From an uncultured Muribaculaceae bacterium (GTDB lineage: Bacteria; Bacteroidota; Bacteroidia; Bacteroidales; Muribaculaceae): a stretch of 64,000 nucleotides of DNA. The translations under genes and the position numbers were made by a program. Below the pieces are notes generated by a model that worked only from the letters and a program-made list of their open reading frames with translations, had not been told where the DNA came from and did no database searches. Of the stretch, positions 34,248 through 44,990 are shown in pieces; within the stretch, counting starts at the first letter, position 1, and each line of letters starts with the position of its first letter. Where the stretch lies: assembly GCA_944321865.1 (NCBI GenBank), contig CALUMZ010000099.1, positions 1 through 64,000 on the forward strand, given 5' to 3'.

Positions 34248-36218
34248 TTAATTTGCGAAATCAACAGATAAACCCATTTGAAATTTCATGCCGTTTAATG
34301 GATAATGAGGGATAGCAAAATATTCTCCCCCCATGAAACTTTCGTTAATATGGCTCATCATTACGAAAAATCGCGTTTTTTTCAGCTTCATGTTGGCATA
34401 AGCATTCATGAAAGCAAAGTTACCGCACATTTTTTCGTGTTGGGTATGGAATGCCATTATGGCCGGGTTGTATGCCGGTGCATAATAGCGTGTGTAATAG
34501 TTACAATCAACGCCAAATTGTACGTGTAGGACGCGGGCGATTGTAAATTGCAGGAACATATTGGAATATACCGAAAGTTTTGGCAGGGGCAGAATGTTCT
34601 CGTCAGAAGACGTTTGGTATGTCACTGAGTTGTTCCAATTGAAAATGCCAAATTTGAAGTTTTGGTCTAACGTTGCGCTGAAAACTTGTATATTCCCGCC
34701 GTTTTGAGCCGGCACTCCTGAATTGTTGAAGTAAATGAAGTTTTGAATGTTCTCGGCTCCCACATTAACTTTTGTCCGTGTGAGAGGAAAGTCGAGTATG
34801 CCACCGAATCGCACACGTCGTTCTTTCCCAAAATCATTTTGCCAGATAAAATGGTTTGAAATATAATTATTTATAAAATATGGTGTTGATTTATTCTTAA
34901 AGTAACCATATCCGGTAATTTTCACACTATCGCTTTTCAATCGGAATTTAGTGGATATGTCACCCGATACGTCAATATCACCGGCTACCGACCCTACCAA
35001 ACCAAATTGTGCAGTTGCATTGTAAGTGATTAAAGAGCCGCGTTGCTTGGTAAGTTGTCCCCCGACCCATATCAAGTTCTCTGAGAATGTATGGGGTATT
35101 GAATACTGTGGCAATGGCGTCAGCAACCCACTTTCGGCAGAAGATGTTTCAATGGCATCGGAATATTGGGTATATTTGCGGAATTCATGTGTCACATAAG
35201 CGGCAAGACCAAATTTTGCATATTTGTTAAATCCCTCAAGCATGGATACGCCTAATGTGTTTGATAGTTTCCAGTAGCTTGTTTCATCGTTGGTCCCTTG
35301 TAATGTGAAATATGTATTGTCGAAATATGTAGTGTCTTCTGCTCCGGTGCTGAGAAACAGATGCCGGTTGCTCTTGTAATTCATGGTCCAGATAAAACTG
35401 GTAACCGGTATATATGTGCGGCTGATAATTGTGTCGGTTATCGAATCCCGGTGGTTTTCATAATAGCCAACTTTGTAACGGTGGTTTAAATATAATTCTG
35501 TACCGTATACCCTTGAATGTGCATTTGAAAGATTGGTGGGTATAGTTTGATTGTTGACAGTAGTCGAACCTCCCTGTACTGCAGCCGGGTCAGTTATGTA
35601 TCTATCGTCAACTATTCCACCGTTTTCCTTGTTTAAGAAGTTATAGCTGTTAAAGAATGCTTGAAGTTCGTATCTGTCGCCTGTGTATGAGCCGAATATT
35701 CGCCATGTGAAATCGGATGTAGATTGCCCGCTATAAGTACCTTTGGAATAGATGTAGTCCATGGCAGCTCCGGCTTCAATGGCCTTGTTGACATTTCCCG
35801 AGAATATGGCCGACAAGCGGTCTTGAGTATTGTCGCTTGTTCCACCCGTATTGTAGGAGAGGATTGTCATGGGAATTCTCGTATTATAATATTTTTGCGT
35901 TTTTATTGAAGGTATCCAAGCATTAAGGGCATCTTCAAAGAAGAAATTTGAAACAGGGGAACGGTCGAAAAAAATCTGGTCCTGCCCTTCGGCACCAAGG
36001 TTCCCGGTGGTGGCATAGGCTTTGCTGACCATTGAAGGAATGGCCTGCTGGTAGTAATTATATTGTAATGTATCGATTGTGGATGTATACCTAAGGCCAA
36101 GGGGCTCGGATATAGTCCATGCGTAAGATGGCTCAATTACCGCATCTTTAGCCCAAATGGGAGACAAACTTAGTGCAGAAATGATAAATGCGAGGAAATA
36201 TATATATTTTTTTTCCAT
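34248..36218 (-). CDS. Putative outer-membrane porin (Porin_10-type)
   Basis: A 656-residue outer-membrane protein starting at MEKKYIYF (ATG at 36218). A reading from 36365 would begin upstream of the promoter at 36262-36294. The signal peptide ends near SLSPIWA. The mature protein shows the Bacteroidota putative-porin pattern: an N-terminal segment with SNFFFEDALNAWIPS and then many amphipathic strands with aromatic girdles (TWRIFGSYTGDRYELQAFFNSYNF, VQFGVDCNYYTRYYAPAYNPAI), ending near SVDFAN. It probably forms a general diffusion or substrate-specific pore. The solute-binding protein gene follows it directly. Confidence 0.85.
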   Translation of the reverse strand: MEKKYIYFLAFIISALSLSPIWAKDAVIEPSYAWTISEPLGLRYTSTIDTLQYNYYQQAIPSMVSKAYATTGNLGAEGQDQIFFDRSPVSNFFFEDALNAWIPSIKTQKYYNTRIPMTILSYNTGGTSDNTQDRLSAIFSGNVNKAIEAGAAMDYIYSKGTYSGQSTSDFTWRIFGSYTGDRYELQAFFNSYNFLNKENGGIVDDRYITDPAAVQGGSTTVNNQTIPTNLSNAHSRVYGTELYLNHRYKVGYYENHRDSITDTIISRTYIPVTSFIWTMNYKSNRHLFLSTGAEDTTYFDNTYFTLQGTNDETSYWKLSNTLGVSMLEGFNKYAKFGLAAYVTHEFRKYTQYSDAIETSSAESGLLTPLPQYSIPHTFSENLIWVGGQLTKQRGSLITYNATAQFGLVGSVAGDIDVSGDISTKFRLKSDSVKITGYGYFKNKSTPYFINNYISNHFIWQNDFGKERRVRFGGILDFPLTRTKVNVGAENIQNFIYFNNSGVPAQNGGNIQVFSATLDQNFKFGIFNWNNSVTYQTSSDENILPLPKLSVYSNMFLQFTIARVLHVQFGVDCNYYTRYYAPAYNPAIMAFHTQHEKMCGNFAFMNAYANMKLKKTRFFVMMSHINESFMGGEYFAIPHYPLNGMKFQMGLSVDFAN

Positions 36219-36261
36219 TAATTGCCGTATTATGTACGTAAAGCAGGTTGCTATTATTTTG

Positions 36262-36294
36262 CAAAAATACAAATAAAAAATAACAACATGCAAA
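36262..36294 (-). promoter_or_regulatory. Promoter of the porin gene
   Basis: The minus strand has TTTG (36294-36291), a 21-base spacer and TATTTTTG (36269-36262), a full consensus match. Transcription would start near 36255, which fixes the porin start at 36218. Confidence 0.7.
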
Positions 36295-36323
36295 GTTGGC
36301 TCGATATTGGGGTGATTCATAAA

Positions 36324-36356
36324 AATAAAAGAGGGGCACAAGGCTCCTCTTTTATT
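36324..36356 (-). terminator. Terminator of the thiamine operon
   Basis: AATAAAAGAGG (36324-36334) and CCTCTTTTATT (36346-36356) form a perfect 11-bp stem around 11 bases. On the minus strand a T-rich tail follows. It lies 40 bases after thiH. Confidence 0.8.
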
Positions 36357-36395
36357 GGCGTTCATGCTTGTGCGGTATGGTGCGCACGCTATTTT

Positions 36396-37505
36396 TTAAT
36401 CAAATATTTTGTCCCAGTCTTTCCATACGACTTCATATCCAAGATGGTGTATATCGTCGCTGACATCTTGAGGCGACCGTTCGTCGCTAACGGCAAATTG
36501 TTCTAATGCTTGGTGTGCTTTTACATATCCGCCGGGTTCGGTGCGACTGCCTGCGCTCATGGAGGTTACCCCGAGTTTCATCATGTTTTCCCTGAAAGCG
36601 GGGCTTTCGCGAGTGGAATAGGATATATCAACATCGTGGTCGAAGATGCGGAATGCGAATGTTATTTGTGCCAGTTCTTTGTCTGTCATAATTACATTTG
36701 GCTGGAAGTGTCCCTCGGCCGGTCGCATTCTGGGGAAATTAACAGAATACCGCGTTTCCCAATAGTTTCTTTGAAGGTAACGCAGGTGATATGCCATCAT
36801 TGTAATATCTGTGCGCCAATCTTCAAGCCCAATTAATACCCCCATTCCTATTTTGTGTAATTTGGCCGCTCCCATCCGGTCGTATCCGTTCAACCTCCAC
36901 TCGAAGTTTGACTTCATGCCGTGTGGGTGATATATGTTATACCTGTCGCGATGATATGTTTCTTGGAAGCATACGCACCCGTTCAACCCTGAATGGGTGA
37001 GCCTTTCATAGTCGCATTGCTTCAAGGGCATCACTTCGATTGTGAGGTTGTTGAAGTAGGGGCGTGCAATCTGTAATGCACGCTCAAGATAGTCAACGCC
37101 TGCAACCGAAGGGAATTCGCCGGTGACAATCAACAGATTTTCAAACGGGCCCAATCGCCGGATAGCTTCGCATTCGGCTTTTATTTGTTCCTCTGTCAGT
37201 GTGGTGCGCTTAAACTTGTTTCCAAACTGGAAGCCGCAGTATACGCAAAAATTGGTGCAGGCATTGCTAAGGTATAGCGGAATGTACATGCTTATTACCT
37301 TGCCAAAACGCTCTTGCGTATAAAATTGCGATAGCCGGGCCATCGGTTCAAGATAAGCAGCAGCAGCCGGGGAGACGAGTGCCATGAAGTCATCGACATT
37401 CAGATTTTCTTTATGCAATGCTTCTTCAACATCGACATGATTTTTGCTTAAAATCTTGTCGGAGGTTTCGTCCCAATCAATTTTGTCTAATATTTCAGAA
37501 AACAT
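36396..37505 (-). CDS. thiH: 2-iminoacetate synthase
   Basis: Radical-SAM enzyme that cleaves tyrosine to dehydroglycine for the thiazole ring of thiamine. The 369-residue protein has the [4Fe-4S]/SAM motif CTNFCVYC (about residues 83-90) and the ThiH C-terminal domain with SAGSRTEPGGY. It is the last gene of the thiamine operon, directly after thiC (2 bases). Using ThiH and not ThiO fits an anaerobic lifestyle. Confidence 0.95.
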   Translation of the reverse strand: MFSEILDKIDWDETSDKILSKNHVDVEEALHKENLNVDDFMALVSPAAAAYLEPMARLSQFYTQERFGKVISMYIPLYLSNACTNFCVYCGFQFGNKFKRTTLTEEQIKAECEAIRRLGPFENLLIVTGEFPSVAGVDYLERALQIARPYFNNLTIEVMPLKQCDYERLTHSGLNGCVCFQETYHRDRYNIYHPHGMKSNFEWRLNGYDRMGAAKLHKIGMGVLIGLEDWRTDITMMAYHLRYLQRNYWETRYSVNFPRMRPAEGHFQPNVIMTDKELAQITFAFRIFDHDVDISYSTRESPAFRENMMKLGVTSMSAGSRTEPGGYVKAHQALEQFAVSDERSPQDVSDDIHHLGYEVVWKDWDKIFD

Positions 37506-37507
37506 TC

Positions 37508-40002
<2,495 letters not shown>

Positions 40003-40021
40003 TTTAATATATTTGATTATG

Positions 40022-40663
40022 TTATTTTTTTAAGCGTTTGTCTATAATGTCTTGTAGCAATTCAATCATTTGTCGAGTCTTGGCACTTGCGTCCGGTGCA
40101 TTTGTAATGGCTCCTGACACGGCAATTCCATTCACGCCGGTATTCATAATATCGGGAATGTCATCATAGTCAATCCCCCCGATGGCAACTGTGGGAATAT
40201 AGATTTTGTTTCTTCGACATTCAGCCATAATTGAAGTATAACCTTCTAACCCAATTATCGGGCTTAGGTTTGCCTTGGTGGTTGTATATCTATACGGCCC
40301 CAATCCTATGTAATCGGTATCTTGTTTGGAAAGGTTGCGAATGTCTTCAAAGGTGTTGGCTGTGCTGCCAATTATTGCTCCCATACCGAGTATTAGGCGG
40401 GCTTGGGCAACCGACATGTCACTCTTCCCCAGATGTACGCCATCAAGTTGCAATTCTTTTGCAATTTCCACATAATCGTCAATTACCAGAATACAGCCAT
40501 ATTGGGCGCAGATCTGTTTTAATTCGCGTGCAGTGGATATAACAATATCGCGCGGAGAATTTTTCATGCGTAACTGTATCCATTTGCAGCCACCCTCCAA
40601 GGCTGATTGCGCTTGGTCGATGACAACCGATGGCAGAGCTGAATTGGTTATAAATTGTAACAT
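40022..40663 (-). CDS. thiE: Thiamine-phosphate synthase
   Basis: Joins HMP-PP and thiazole phosphate to give thiamine phosphate. The 213-residue protein keeps the ThiE active-site motifs WIQLRMK (28-34), [20 protein letters not shown] (about 59-78), [14 protein letters not shown] (about 116-129) and AIGGI (about 164-168). Its start overlaps the upstream TenI/ThiE-like gene by 16 bases, so translation is probably coupled. This copy, with complete motifs, is the likely functional synthase. Confidence 0.92.
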   Translation of the reverse strand: MLQFITNSALPSVVIDQAQSALEGGCKWIQLRMKNSPRDIVISTARELKQICAQYGCILVIDDYVEIAKELQLDGVHLGKSDMSVAQARLILGMGAIIGSTANTFEDIRNLSKQDTDYIGLGPYRYTTTKANLSPIIGLEGYTSIMAECRRNKIYIPTVAIGGIDYDDIPDIMNTGVNGIAVSGAITNAPDASAKTRQMIELLQDIIDKRLKK

Positions 40664-41253
40664 TGTATATATGTTTTGATATTCGTTAATTTTTCGTTTA
40701 GCTCATTGAGACTTTTGCTGTTGAACAGGTAACCCAAGAATGCCGCGCCGGCAAATCCCATTGCGGAAATGTCAGACAGATGATCCGGAGTTATCCCGCC
40801 AAGGGCTATTATTTCCCCTTTGACACATGGACTATGGAGAGTCCCGGTCAATGAATCTTGCGTAAACCTGCTTTTATACCCATGTTTTGAAATACTGTCG
40901 AAAATCGGACTGAGAAAGACATATTCATATTCACCCAAGTCGGTCAGCTCGTTTACGTCGTGGCACGATTTGCTTAGTTTTATGGGACGACTTATGCCTG
41001 TCGGAATCAAACTTGCCTGTCGGTTGATGTGCAAACCGGCAATGTCAAACTCAGATATGAGTGAAAAGTGGCTGTGCAGTTTTAACCGGTTGTGGTATTG
41101 TGCCGGAATTGAACTGACATATCTGCGCATTTCCGACATTTTGTAACCGGGCTTACGCACGTGCACATAGTCGAAGCCATGTTCGAGAATCGCGGAAATA
41201 AATGTGCTTTCGTGTTCGACAGACTGTTCCGGGGTTATTGCAATGAGTTTCAT
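40648..41253 (-). CDS. TenI/ThiE-like protein
   Basis: A 201-residue member of the thiamine-phosphate synthase/TenI superfamily. It keeps the barrel outline (DYVHVRKPGY, HSHFSLISEFDIAGLHINR, EYVFLSPIFDSISKHGYKSRF, ALGGITPDHLSDISAMGFAGAAFLGYLF). It lacks the DDY and GxGPYxxTxTK active-site elements seen in the adjacent ThiE. TenI is a thiazole tautomerase in Bacillus, which fits the role of a second family member next to thiS and thiG. A divergent synthase is the alternative. Confidence 0.82.
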   Translation of the reverse strand: MKLIAITPEQSVEHESTFISAILEHGFDYVHVRKPGYKMSEMRRYVSSIPAQYHNRLKLHSHFSLISEFDIAGLHINRQASLIPTGISRPIKLSKSCHDVNELTDLGEYEYVFLSPIFDSISKHGYKSRFTQDSLTGTLHSPCVKGEIIALGGITPDHLSDISAMGFAGAAFLGYLFNSKSLNELNEKLTNIKTYIQCYNL

Positions 41254-41280
41254 TCGTCAGCGGTGCAATAATTAGTTGTT

Positions 41281-41484
41281 TCAGCCTCCGTAAAAGGCTT
41301 TTATGACAGTGAGCTTGTCTCCATCCGCCAATACCTTTTTGCCCCATTCGGTTGCGGGAACTACTTCGTTGTTCAGTGCAATTGCTATCCCTGTGGTGGG
41401 AATATTAGGCACTCGGCTTAAAGCGTCGCTTATGGTGACTGCCTGCTCCAATGCGTACTCTTTATTGTTGATATATATATTCAT
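41281..41484 (-). CDS. thiS: Sulfur carrier protein ThiS
   Basis: A 67-residue beta-grasp sulfur carrier ending in Gly-Gly (KAFYGG), the site of C-terminal thiocarboxylate formation for thiazole synthesis. The motif VPATEWGKKVLADGDKLTVIKAFYGG is typical of ThiS. It follows thiD by 2 bases. The adenylyltransferase ThiF that normally activates ThiS is not encoded in this operon. Confidence 0.94.
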   Translation of the reverse strand: MNIYINNKEYALEQAVTISDALSRVPNIPTTGIAIALNNEVVPATEWGKKVLADGDKLTVIKAFYGG

Positions 41485-41486
41485 AA

Positions 41487-42317
41487 TTATTTGTGGATTT
41501 TTAATGATGAAGGATTGTATAAATGGTTAACCGGCCCGTGGCCTTTGCCTATTGTTATTCCTGCACCTGCGGCAATAGCACCGGTCAGGTATTGCTTGGC
41601 GGCTTTTATGGAATCATACAAATCATAACCGAGAGCAAGGTATGAAGCAATAGCCGACGAATAGGTGCAGCCTGTGCCGTGTGTGTTGGGCGTGTCGATA
41701 AAAAATGATTTAAACCCGATTAAGTTGTCCGGCTCTTGTGCCGTGAGCAAATAGTCGGTCATGCTTTTGTCGTCGAAATGTCCCCCTTTTATCAAAACAG
41801 CTTTGGCTCCCAGTGCAATAATGCTGCGGGCTGCTTGCAGTATGTTTTCGGGTGTGCCTGTTATTTCTTGTCGGGCCATTATTGCGGCTTCATGCCTGTT
41901 GGGGGTGACAAGTGTTGCAATCGGTAGCAACCGTGTAATCATCGAGTTTATTGCATCATCGTTGATGAGCTTGCAGCCTGAGGTTGACACCATCACAGGG
42001 TCGAGTATGATGTTTTGCGGCATATAAAACTCCAATCGCTCGGCGACGACATCAATAATTGAGCTGTTTGCCAGCATACCTATTTTTACGGCATCCGGAC
42101 GGATGTCGGCAAAAACTGCGTCGATTTGTTTCGACACATATTCGGGCGGCACAGGCATTACGCCGGTTACGCATGTGGTGTTTTGGGCTGTTATGGCTGT
42201 TATTGCAGTCATGCCATATATACCTATTGCCGAGCATGTTTTTATGTCGGCTTGAATGCCGGCACCTCCGCTGCTGTCAGAGCCGGCAATTGATAAAACT
42301 TTATAGTAGCTGTCCAT
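41487..42317 (-). CDS. thiD: Hydroxymethylpyrimidine/phosphomethylpyrimidine kinase
   Basis: Phosphorylates HMP and HMP-P to HMP-PP. The 276-residue product (from MDSYYKVLS at 42317; the ATG at 42338 would add seven residues) belongs to the ribokinase-like ThiD family. It shows SIAGSDSSGGAGIQAD (about 9-24), GHFDDKSMTDYL and the anion-hole/active-site motif DTPNTHGTGCTYSSAIASYLA. It is the first gene of the thiamine operon, about 80 bases after the TPP riboswitch. Confidence 0.94.
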   Translation of the reverse strand: MDSYYKVLSIAGSDSSGGAGIQADIKTCSAIGIYGMTAITAITAQNTTCVTGVMPVPPEYVSKQIDAVFADIRPDAVKIGMLANSSIIDVVAERLEFYMPQNIILDPVMVSTSGCKLINDDAINSMITRLLPIATLVTPNRHEAAIMARQEITGTPENILQAARSIIALGAKAVLIKGGHFDDKSMTDYLLTAQEPDNLIGFKSFFIDTPNTHGTGCTYSSAIASYLALGYDLYDSIKAAKQYLTGAIAAGAGITIGKGHGPVNHLYNPSSLKIHK

Positions 42318-42397
42318 TATCAATGAATTTGTTTGCATTGACGGGGACGCAGGGGAGTATAGGTAATGAGGAATATTTGTACGTGTGTTATAAACAA

Positions 42398-42465
42398 TTC
42401 CTACGCCGGCATTATCCGGTTCAGGTTCACAGGGTATAATCTCAGCCTATCCGGCACCCCTTTGT
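42398..42465 (-). ncRNA. TPP riboswitch (THI element)
   Basis: The minus strand carries the conserved THI-box blocks: AAAGGGGTGCCGGATAGG, then CTGAGA, ATACCC, GAACCTGA and CCGGATAATGCCGGCGTAGG in order. These form the pyrimidine-sensing CUGAGA bulge and the pyrophosphate-binding helix of the TPP aptamer. It precedes thiD in the same orientation. No clear Rho-independent terminator lies between aptamer and gene, so control may act on translation initiation. Confidence 0.96.
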
Positions 42466-42472
42466 CTGTTTG

Positions 42473-42503
42473 CAAAAATACAAAAAAATCTGATACCCGC
42501 AAT
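42473..42503 (-). promoter_or_regulatory. Promoter of the thiamine operon
   Basis: TATTTTTG (42480-42473) with ATTG (42503-42500) 19 bases upstream on the minus strand. Transcription would begin at the 5' edge of the TPP aptamer. Confidence 0.6.
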
Positions 42504-42557
42504 TTTTGAAAACTAAAGAGTTGCATCATGTCACCTCGTGTCATGTGAAATGAAAAA

Positions 42558-42588
42558 TTTGATATTACAATTAAAAAAGGTACATTTG
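42558..42588 (+). promoter_or_regulatory. Promoter of the DUF4293-nhaD unit
   Basis: TTTG (42558-42561), a 19-base spacer and TACATTTG (42581-42588), a perfect consensus match 50 bases before the ATG at 42638. Confidence 0.75.
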
Positions 42589-42637
42589 CATACAGGAGAC
42601 AAAAAAGTAAATTTCTAAAACAAATTAAATAATTTTT

Positions 42638-43096
42638 ATGGTCATACAAAGATGGCAGAGCGTGTATTTGCTCATTGCCGCAATATTAATGGCATGTTAT
42701 GCTTTTTTCCCGATTGCCGGGACCGATAGTATTGAATTATCCTTGTCGGGGTGCGAGTATGTAAGTTCAGACGTCAGCAATGCTGTCGATGCAGATGTGT
42801 TGCAAGAGGTGTTAATGTGGCCGTTTCTGTCGTTAACCATCTTGATTTCGGCATTGTCGTTGGTGAGCATATTCAAATTTAAGAATTTGAAGTTGCAAAA
42901 GACGTTGTGTTCGGTTTGCATCGTCTTGACTGTGGTATTGATGGCATCTTTGGTAGTCTTACTTTATGGCCAGACAGACATAAACTTTTATTATTCAAAT
43001 TTGTTGCCCCTCTTGGCAGTAGTGGCATACGTGTTGGCAATAAGAGGAATTTCAAAGGATCAAAAAACGTTAAGCAGCTACGACCGCCTGCGATAA
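42638..43096 (+). CDS. DUF4293 integral membrane protein
   Basis: A 152-residue protein with four hydrophobic helices (about 7-25, 58-80, 88-110, 118-136), beginning MVIQRWQSVYLLIAAI. It matches the DUF4293 family, which is essentially restricted to Bacteroidota and has no known function. It is preceded by a strong promoter and followed 62 bases later by nhaD, so the two are probably co-transcribed. Confidence 0.85.
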   Translation: MVIQRWQSVYLLIAAILMACYAFFPIAGTDSIELSLSGCEYVSSDVSNAVDADVLQEVLMWPFLSLTILISALSLVSIFKFKNLKLQKTLCSVCIVLTVVLMASLVVLLYGQTDINFYYSNLLPLLAVVAYVLAIRGISKDQKTLSSYDRLR

Positions 43097-43158
43097 ATCT
43101 CCTCGACCGTATCGTGAAAATTGAAGATTCATTATTTAAACAATAATAGTATTAAGAT

Positions 43159-44496
43159 ATGATAGAGACGATGATAGTAGTCTTTGTTATTGGCTACTTA
43201 TTGATTGCGACGGAACATCTGTTGGAAATCAACAAGGCGACTTTTGCGTTGTTGATGGGTGGGGTGTTGTGGACGATGTTTGCGTTTACCGGAATGGTAG
43301 ACAACATTGATGCGGTGTTGGTCGAGCATCTTGGTGACACATGTGAAATATTGGTGTTCCTGATAGGTGCGATGATAATCGTAGAATTAATAGACAAGTA
43401 TAAAGGGTTTAACTTTGTGACTCATGTCATTCACTCGCACAATAAGAAAAAGCTGCTGTTCATGATGTCGGTGATTACATTCTTTATGTCGGCGGTGCTT
43501 GACAACATGACTACGACGATAGTAATGATAATGTTAATGCGCCGATTGCTAACAGAAAATGAAGATCGTTGGCTTTTTGCAGGAGTGATAGTTATAGCAG
43601 CCAATAGTGGAGGTGCATGGTCTCCGATTGGAGATGTTACCACGATAATGTTATGGATGAATGATAATGTGACTTCATTGGATTTGATTGTGAATCTGTT
43701 TGTACCCTGTCTGGTGTCGACAATTATTCCTGCATACATGGCATCCTTAATGATAAAAGATAATACCGTGGCGGCTATAACATCCACCGGACAAACCCGG
43801 TCGGAGAGCGAAGAAGTGTCTTCGCAACTAAGTCGGTTGGTCCTTATCGCCGGGGTAGCATCATTAATTTTCGTACCTGTATTCAAGACATTCACGGGTA
43901 TGCCACCATTTATAGGGATGATGATTTCACTAAGTGTAATGTGGCTGATAACCGAAATAATAGTAAAGAAGAATCATTTTGCACCATCGTTTGAAGGGCG
44001 TGTTACACAAGCCGTAAGGAACATAGACATGTCAACGATATTATTCTTCCTCGGGATATTGATGGCGGTGGGCGCATTACAGGCCGCAGGAATACTGAGT
44101 GACATTGCGCATTTCCTCGACAGGACTATTCACGAGCCGTTTATCATAAACACTATAATCGGAGCGTTGTCGTCGGTTATAGACAATGTGCCATTGGTAG
44201 CCGCATGCATGGATATGTATCCGATAACCGATGCTGCACAAGTGGCAATGGCGGCCGACCCGGTATATGCCAATTATTTTATCAGCGACGGGTTGTTCTG
44301 GCACTTGTTGACATTCTGTGCCGGTGTAGGAGGCAGTATGCTTATTATCGGTTCGGCTGCCGGTGTAGTTGCCATGGGGCTCGAAAAAATTTCGTTTTGG
44401 TGGTATTTGAAACGTATCTCTTTATTGGCTCTTGCAGGATATGTGTGCGGTATATTGACAATTTGGGTACAACATACTTTAATAGGAATTGGATAA
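43159..44496 (+). CDS. nhaD: Na+/H+ antiporter, NhaD type
   Basis: A 445-residue antiporter with about 11-12 hydrophobic helices. It has NhaD/ArsB-like ion-transporter features: SAVLDNMTTTIVMIMLMRRL (about 113-132), VIVIAANSGGAWSPIGDVTTIMLWM (about 145-169) and the second inverted repeat SSVIDNVPLVAACMDMYP with VGGSMLIIGSAAG. It exchanges cytoplasmic Na+ for H+ in the inner membrane. A strong terminator follows at 44523-44557. Confidence 0.92.
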   Translation: MIETMIVVFVIGYLLIATEHLLEINKATFALLMGGVLWTMFAFTGMVDNIDAVLVEHLGDTCEILVFLIGAMIIVELIDKYKGFNFVTHVIHSHNKKKLLFMMSVITFFMSAVLDNMTTTIVMIMLMRRLLTENEDRWLFAGVIVIAANSGGAWSPIGDVTTIMLWMNDNVTSLDLIVNLFVPCLVSTIIPAYMASLMIKDNTVAAITSTGQTRSESEEVSSQLSRLVLIAGVASLIFVPVFKTFTGMPPFIGMMISLSVMWLITEIIVKKNHFAPSFEGRVTQAVRNIDMSTILFFLGILMAVGALQAAGILSDIAHFLDRTIHEPFIINTIIGALSSVIDNVPLVAACMDMYPITDAAQVAMAADPVYANYFISDGLFWHLLTFCAGVGGSMLIIGSAAGVVAMGLEKISFWWYLKRISLLALAGYVCGILTIWVQHTLIGIG

Positions 44497-44522
44497 GCTG
44501 CTGTAATTAAAGAATAAAGTGT

Positions 44523-44557
44523 AAAAAGGCAACTCTTGATTTTGAGAGTTGCCTTTT
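44523..44557 (+). terminator. Intrinsic terminator of nhaD
   Basis: AGGCAACTCT (44527-44536) and AGAGTTGCCT (44545-44554) form a perfect 10-bp stem followed by TTTATG on the plus strand and preceded by AAAAA. Confidence 0.85.
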
Positions 44558-44641
44558 ATGCTTTATAATGCACTGATAAAATCAATCCTATGGCATGAAT
44601 GGTTAAAATAGTGTTAAAAGTGTGTGTTTGTGCCGGAAAAG

Positions 44642-44673
44642 TATGTTTTATAACATAAAATATGCTATCTTTG
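44642..44673 (+). promoter_or_regulatory. Promoter of a candidate small RNA
   Basis: TATCTTTG (44666-44673) with TATG (44642-44645) 20 bases upstream. No protein gene of normal size follows, but an intrinsic terminator is found 110-145 bases downstream. Confidence 0.55.
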
Positions 44674-44679
44674 CATCGT

Positions 44680-44817
44680 TTTCATAGTAATAGTTTTTTA
44701 GGTAACTGATTTCAAATGCCGCGAGGCAGGAGTTTCATGTTTTTAGGTTTATGTTAATGGTATTAAAGGTTAATTGGTAAGCGATCCCGGGCAGTGATGC
44801 CGGGGATTAATTTTTTA
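44680..44817 (+). ncRNA. Candidate small RNA (about 138 nt) between nhaD and ligA
   Basis: A promoter-like TATCTTTG at 44666-44673 and a strong intrinsic terminator at 44784-44816 delimit about 138 bases with no normal ORF. The terminator hairpin is 10 bp with one G-G mismatch and a GTGA tetraloop. A 13-codon ORF (44716-44757, MPRGRSFMFLGLC) is present but no similarity is recognised. The segment could be a trans-acting sRNA, a 6S-like RNA or a transcript for a micropeptide. The structure is seen; the function is unknown. Confidence 0.5.
44784..44816 (+). terminator. Terminator of the candidate small RNA
   Basis: ATCCCGGGCA (44784-44793) and TGCCGGGGAT (44798-44807) pair with one mismatch around a GTGA loop, followed by TAATTTTTT. 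No gene of ordinary size lies between this and the nhaD terminator upstream. Confidence 0.75.
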
Positions 44818-44855
44818 TATAAGACTGGTTGGGGATTGGTTGGAAAGTTGGTATA

Positions 44856-44893
44856 AAAATAAAAAATACTTGTCATCACGACAAATATTTTTT
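44856..44893 (-). terminator. Terminator downstream of ligA / of a short minus-strand transcript
   Basis: AAAAAATACTTGTC (44861-44874) and GACAAATATTTTTT (44880-44893) form a 14-bp stem with one mismatch around ATCAC. On the minus strand it is followed by TATTTTTAT. It is about 100 bases beyond the ligA stop, with a promoter-like site in between. Confidence 0.7.
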
Positions 44894-44918
44894 ACCTTAA
44901 ATCTAATACCATGAAAAA
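44856..44918 (-). ncRNA. Candidate very short minus-strand transcript
   Basis: A promoter-like pair (44925-44954) would start transcription near 44918, and the terminator at 44856-44893 would end it after about 60 bases. The transcript contains a 6-codon ORF (ATG at 44912, MVLDLR) whose TAA falls at the edge of the terminator stem. It could be a small RNA, or the site may simply be a decoy within the ligA 3' region. The evidence is promoter and terminator only. Confidence 0.35.
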
Positions 44919-44924
44919 CTTGTG

Positions 44925-44954
44925 CAAAGATACCGATAATGTTCAAACTACAAA
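44925..44954 (-). promoter_or_regulatory. Promoter-like site downstream of ligA
   Basis: The minus strand has TTTG (44954-44951), an 18-base spacer and TATCTTTG (44932-44925). No protein gene of ordinary size lies downstream before the terminator at 44856-44893. Confidence 0.45.
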
Positions 44955-44990
44955 AGATTGATGGGTTAAATATATTTAAATTATGGCAGG

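Noticed and set aside
36219-36365. Longer N terminus of the porin
   Set aside because: It would begin upstream of a consensus promoter and hide the signal peptide behind 49 residues.
42401-42649. Minus-strand ORF of 82 codons over the TPP riboswitch
   Set aside because: It overlaps the aptamer and the divergent promoter; the riboswitch fully explains the sequence.
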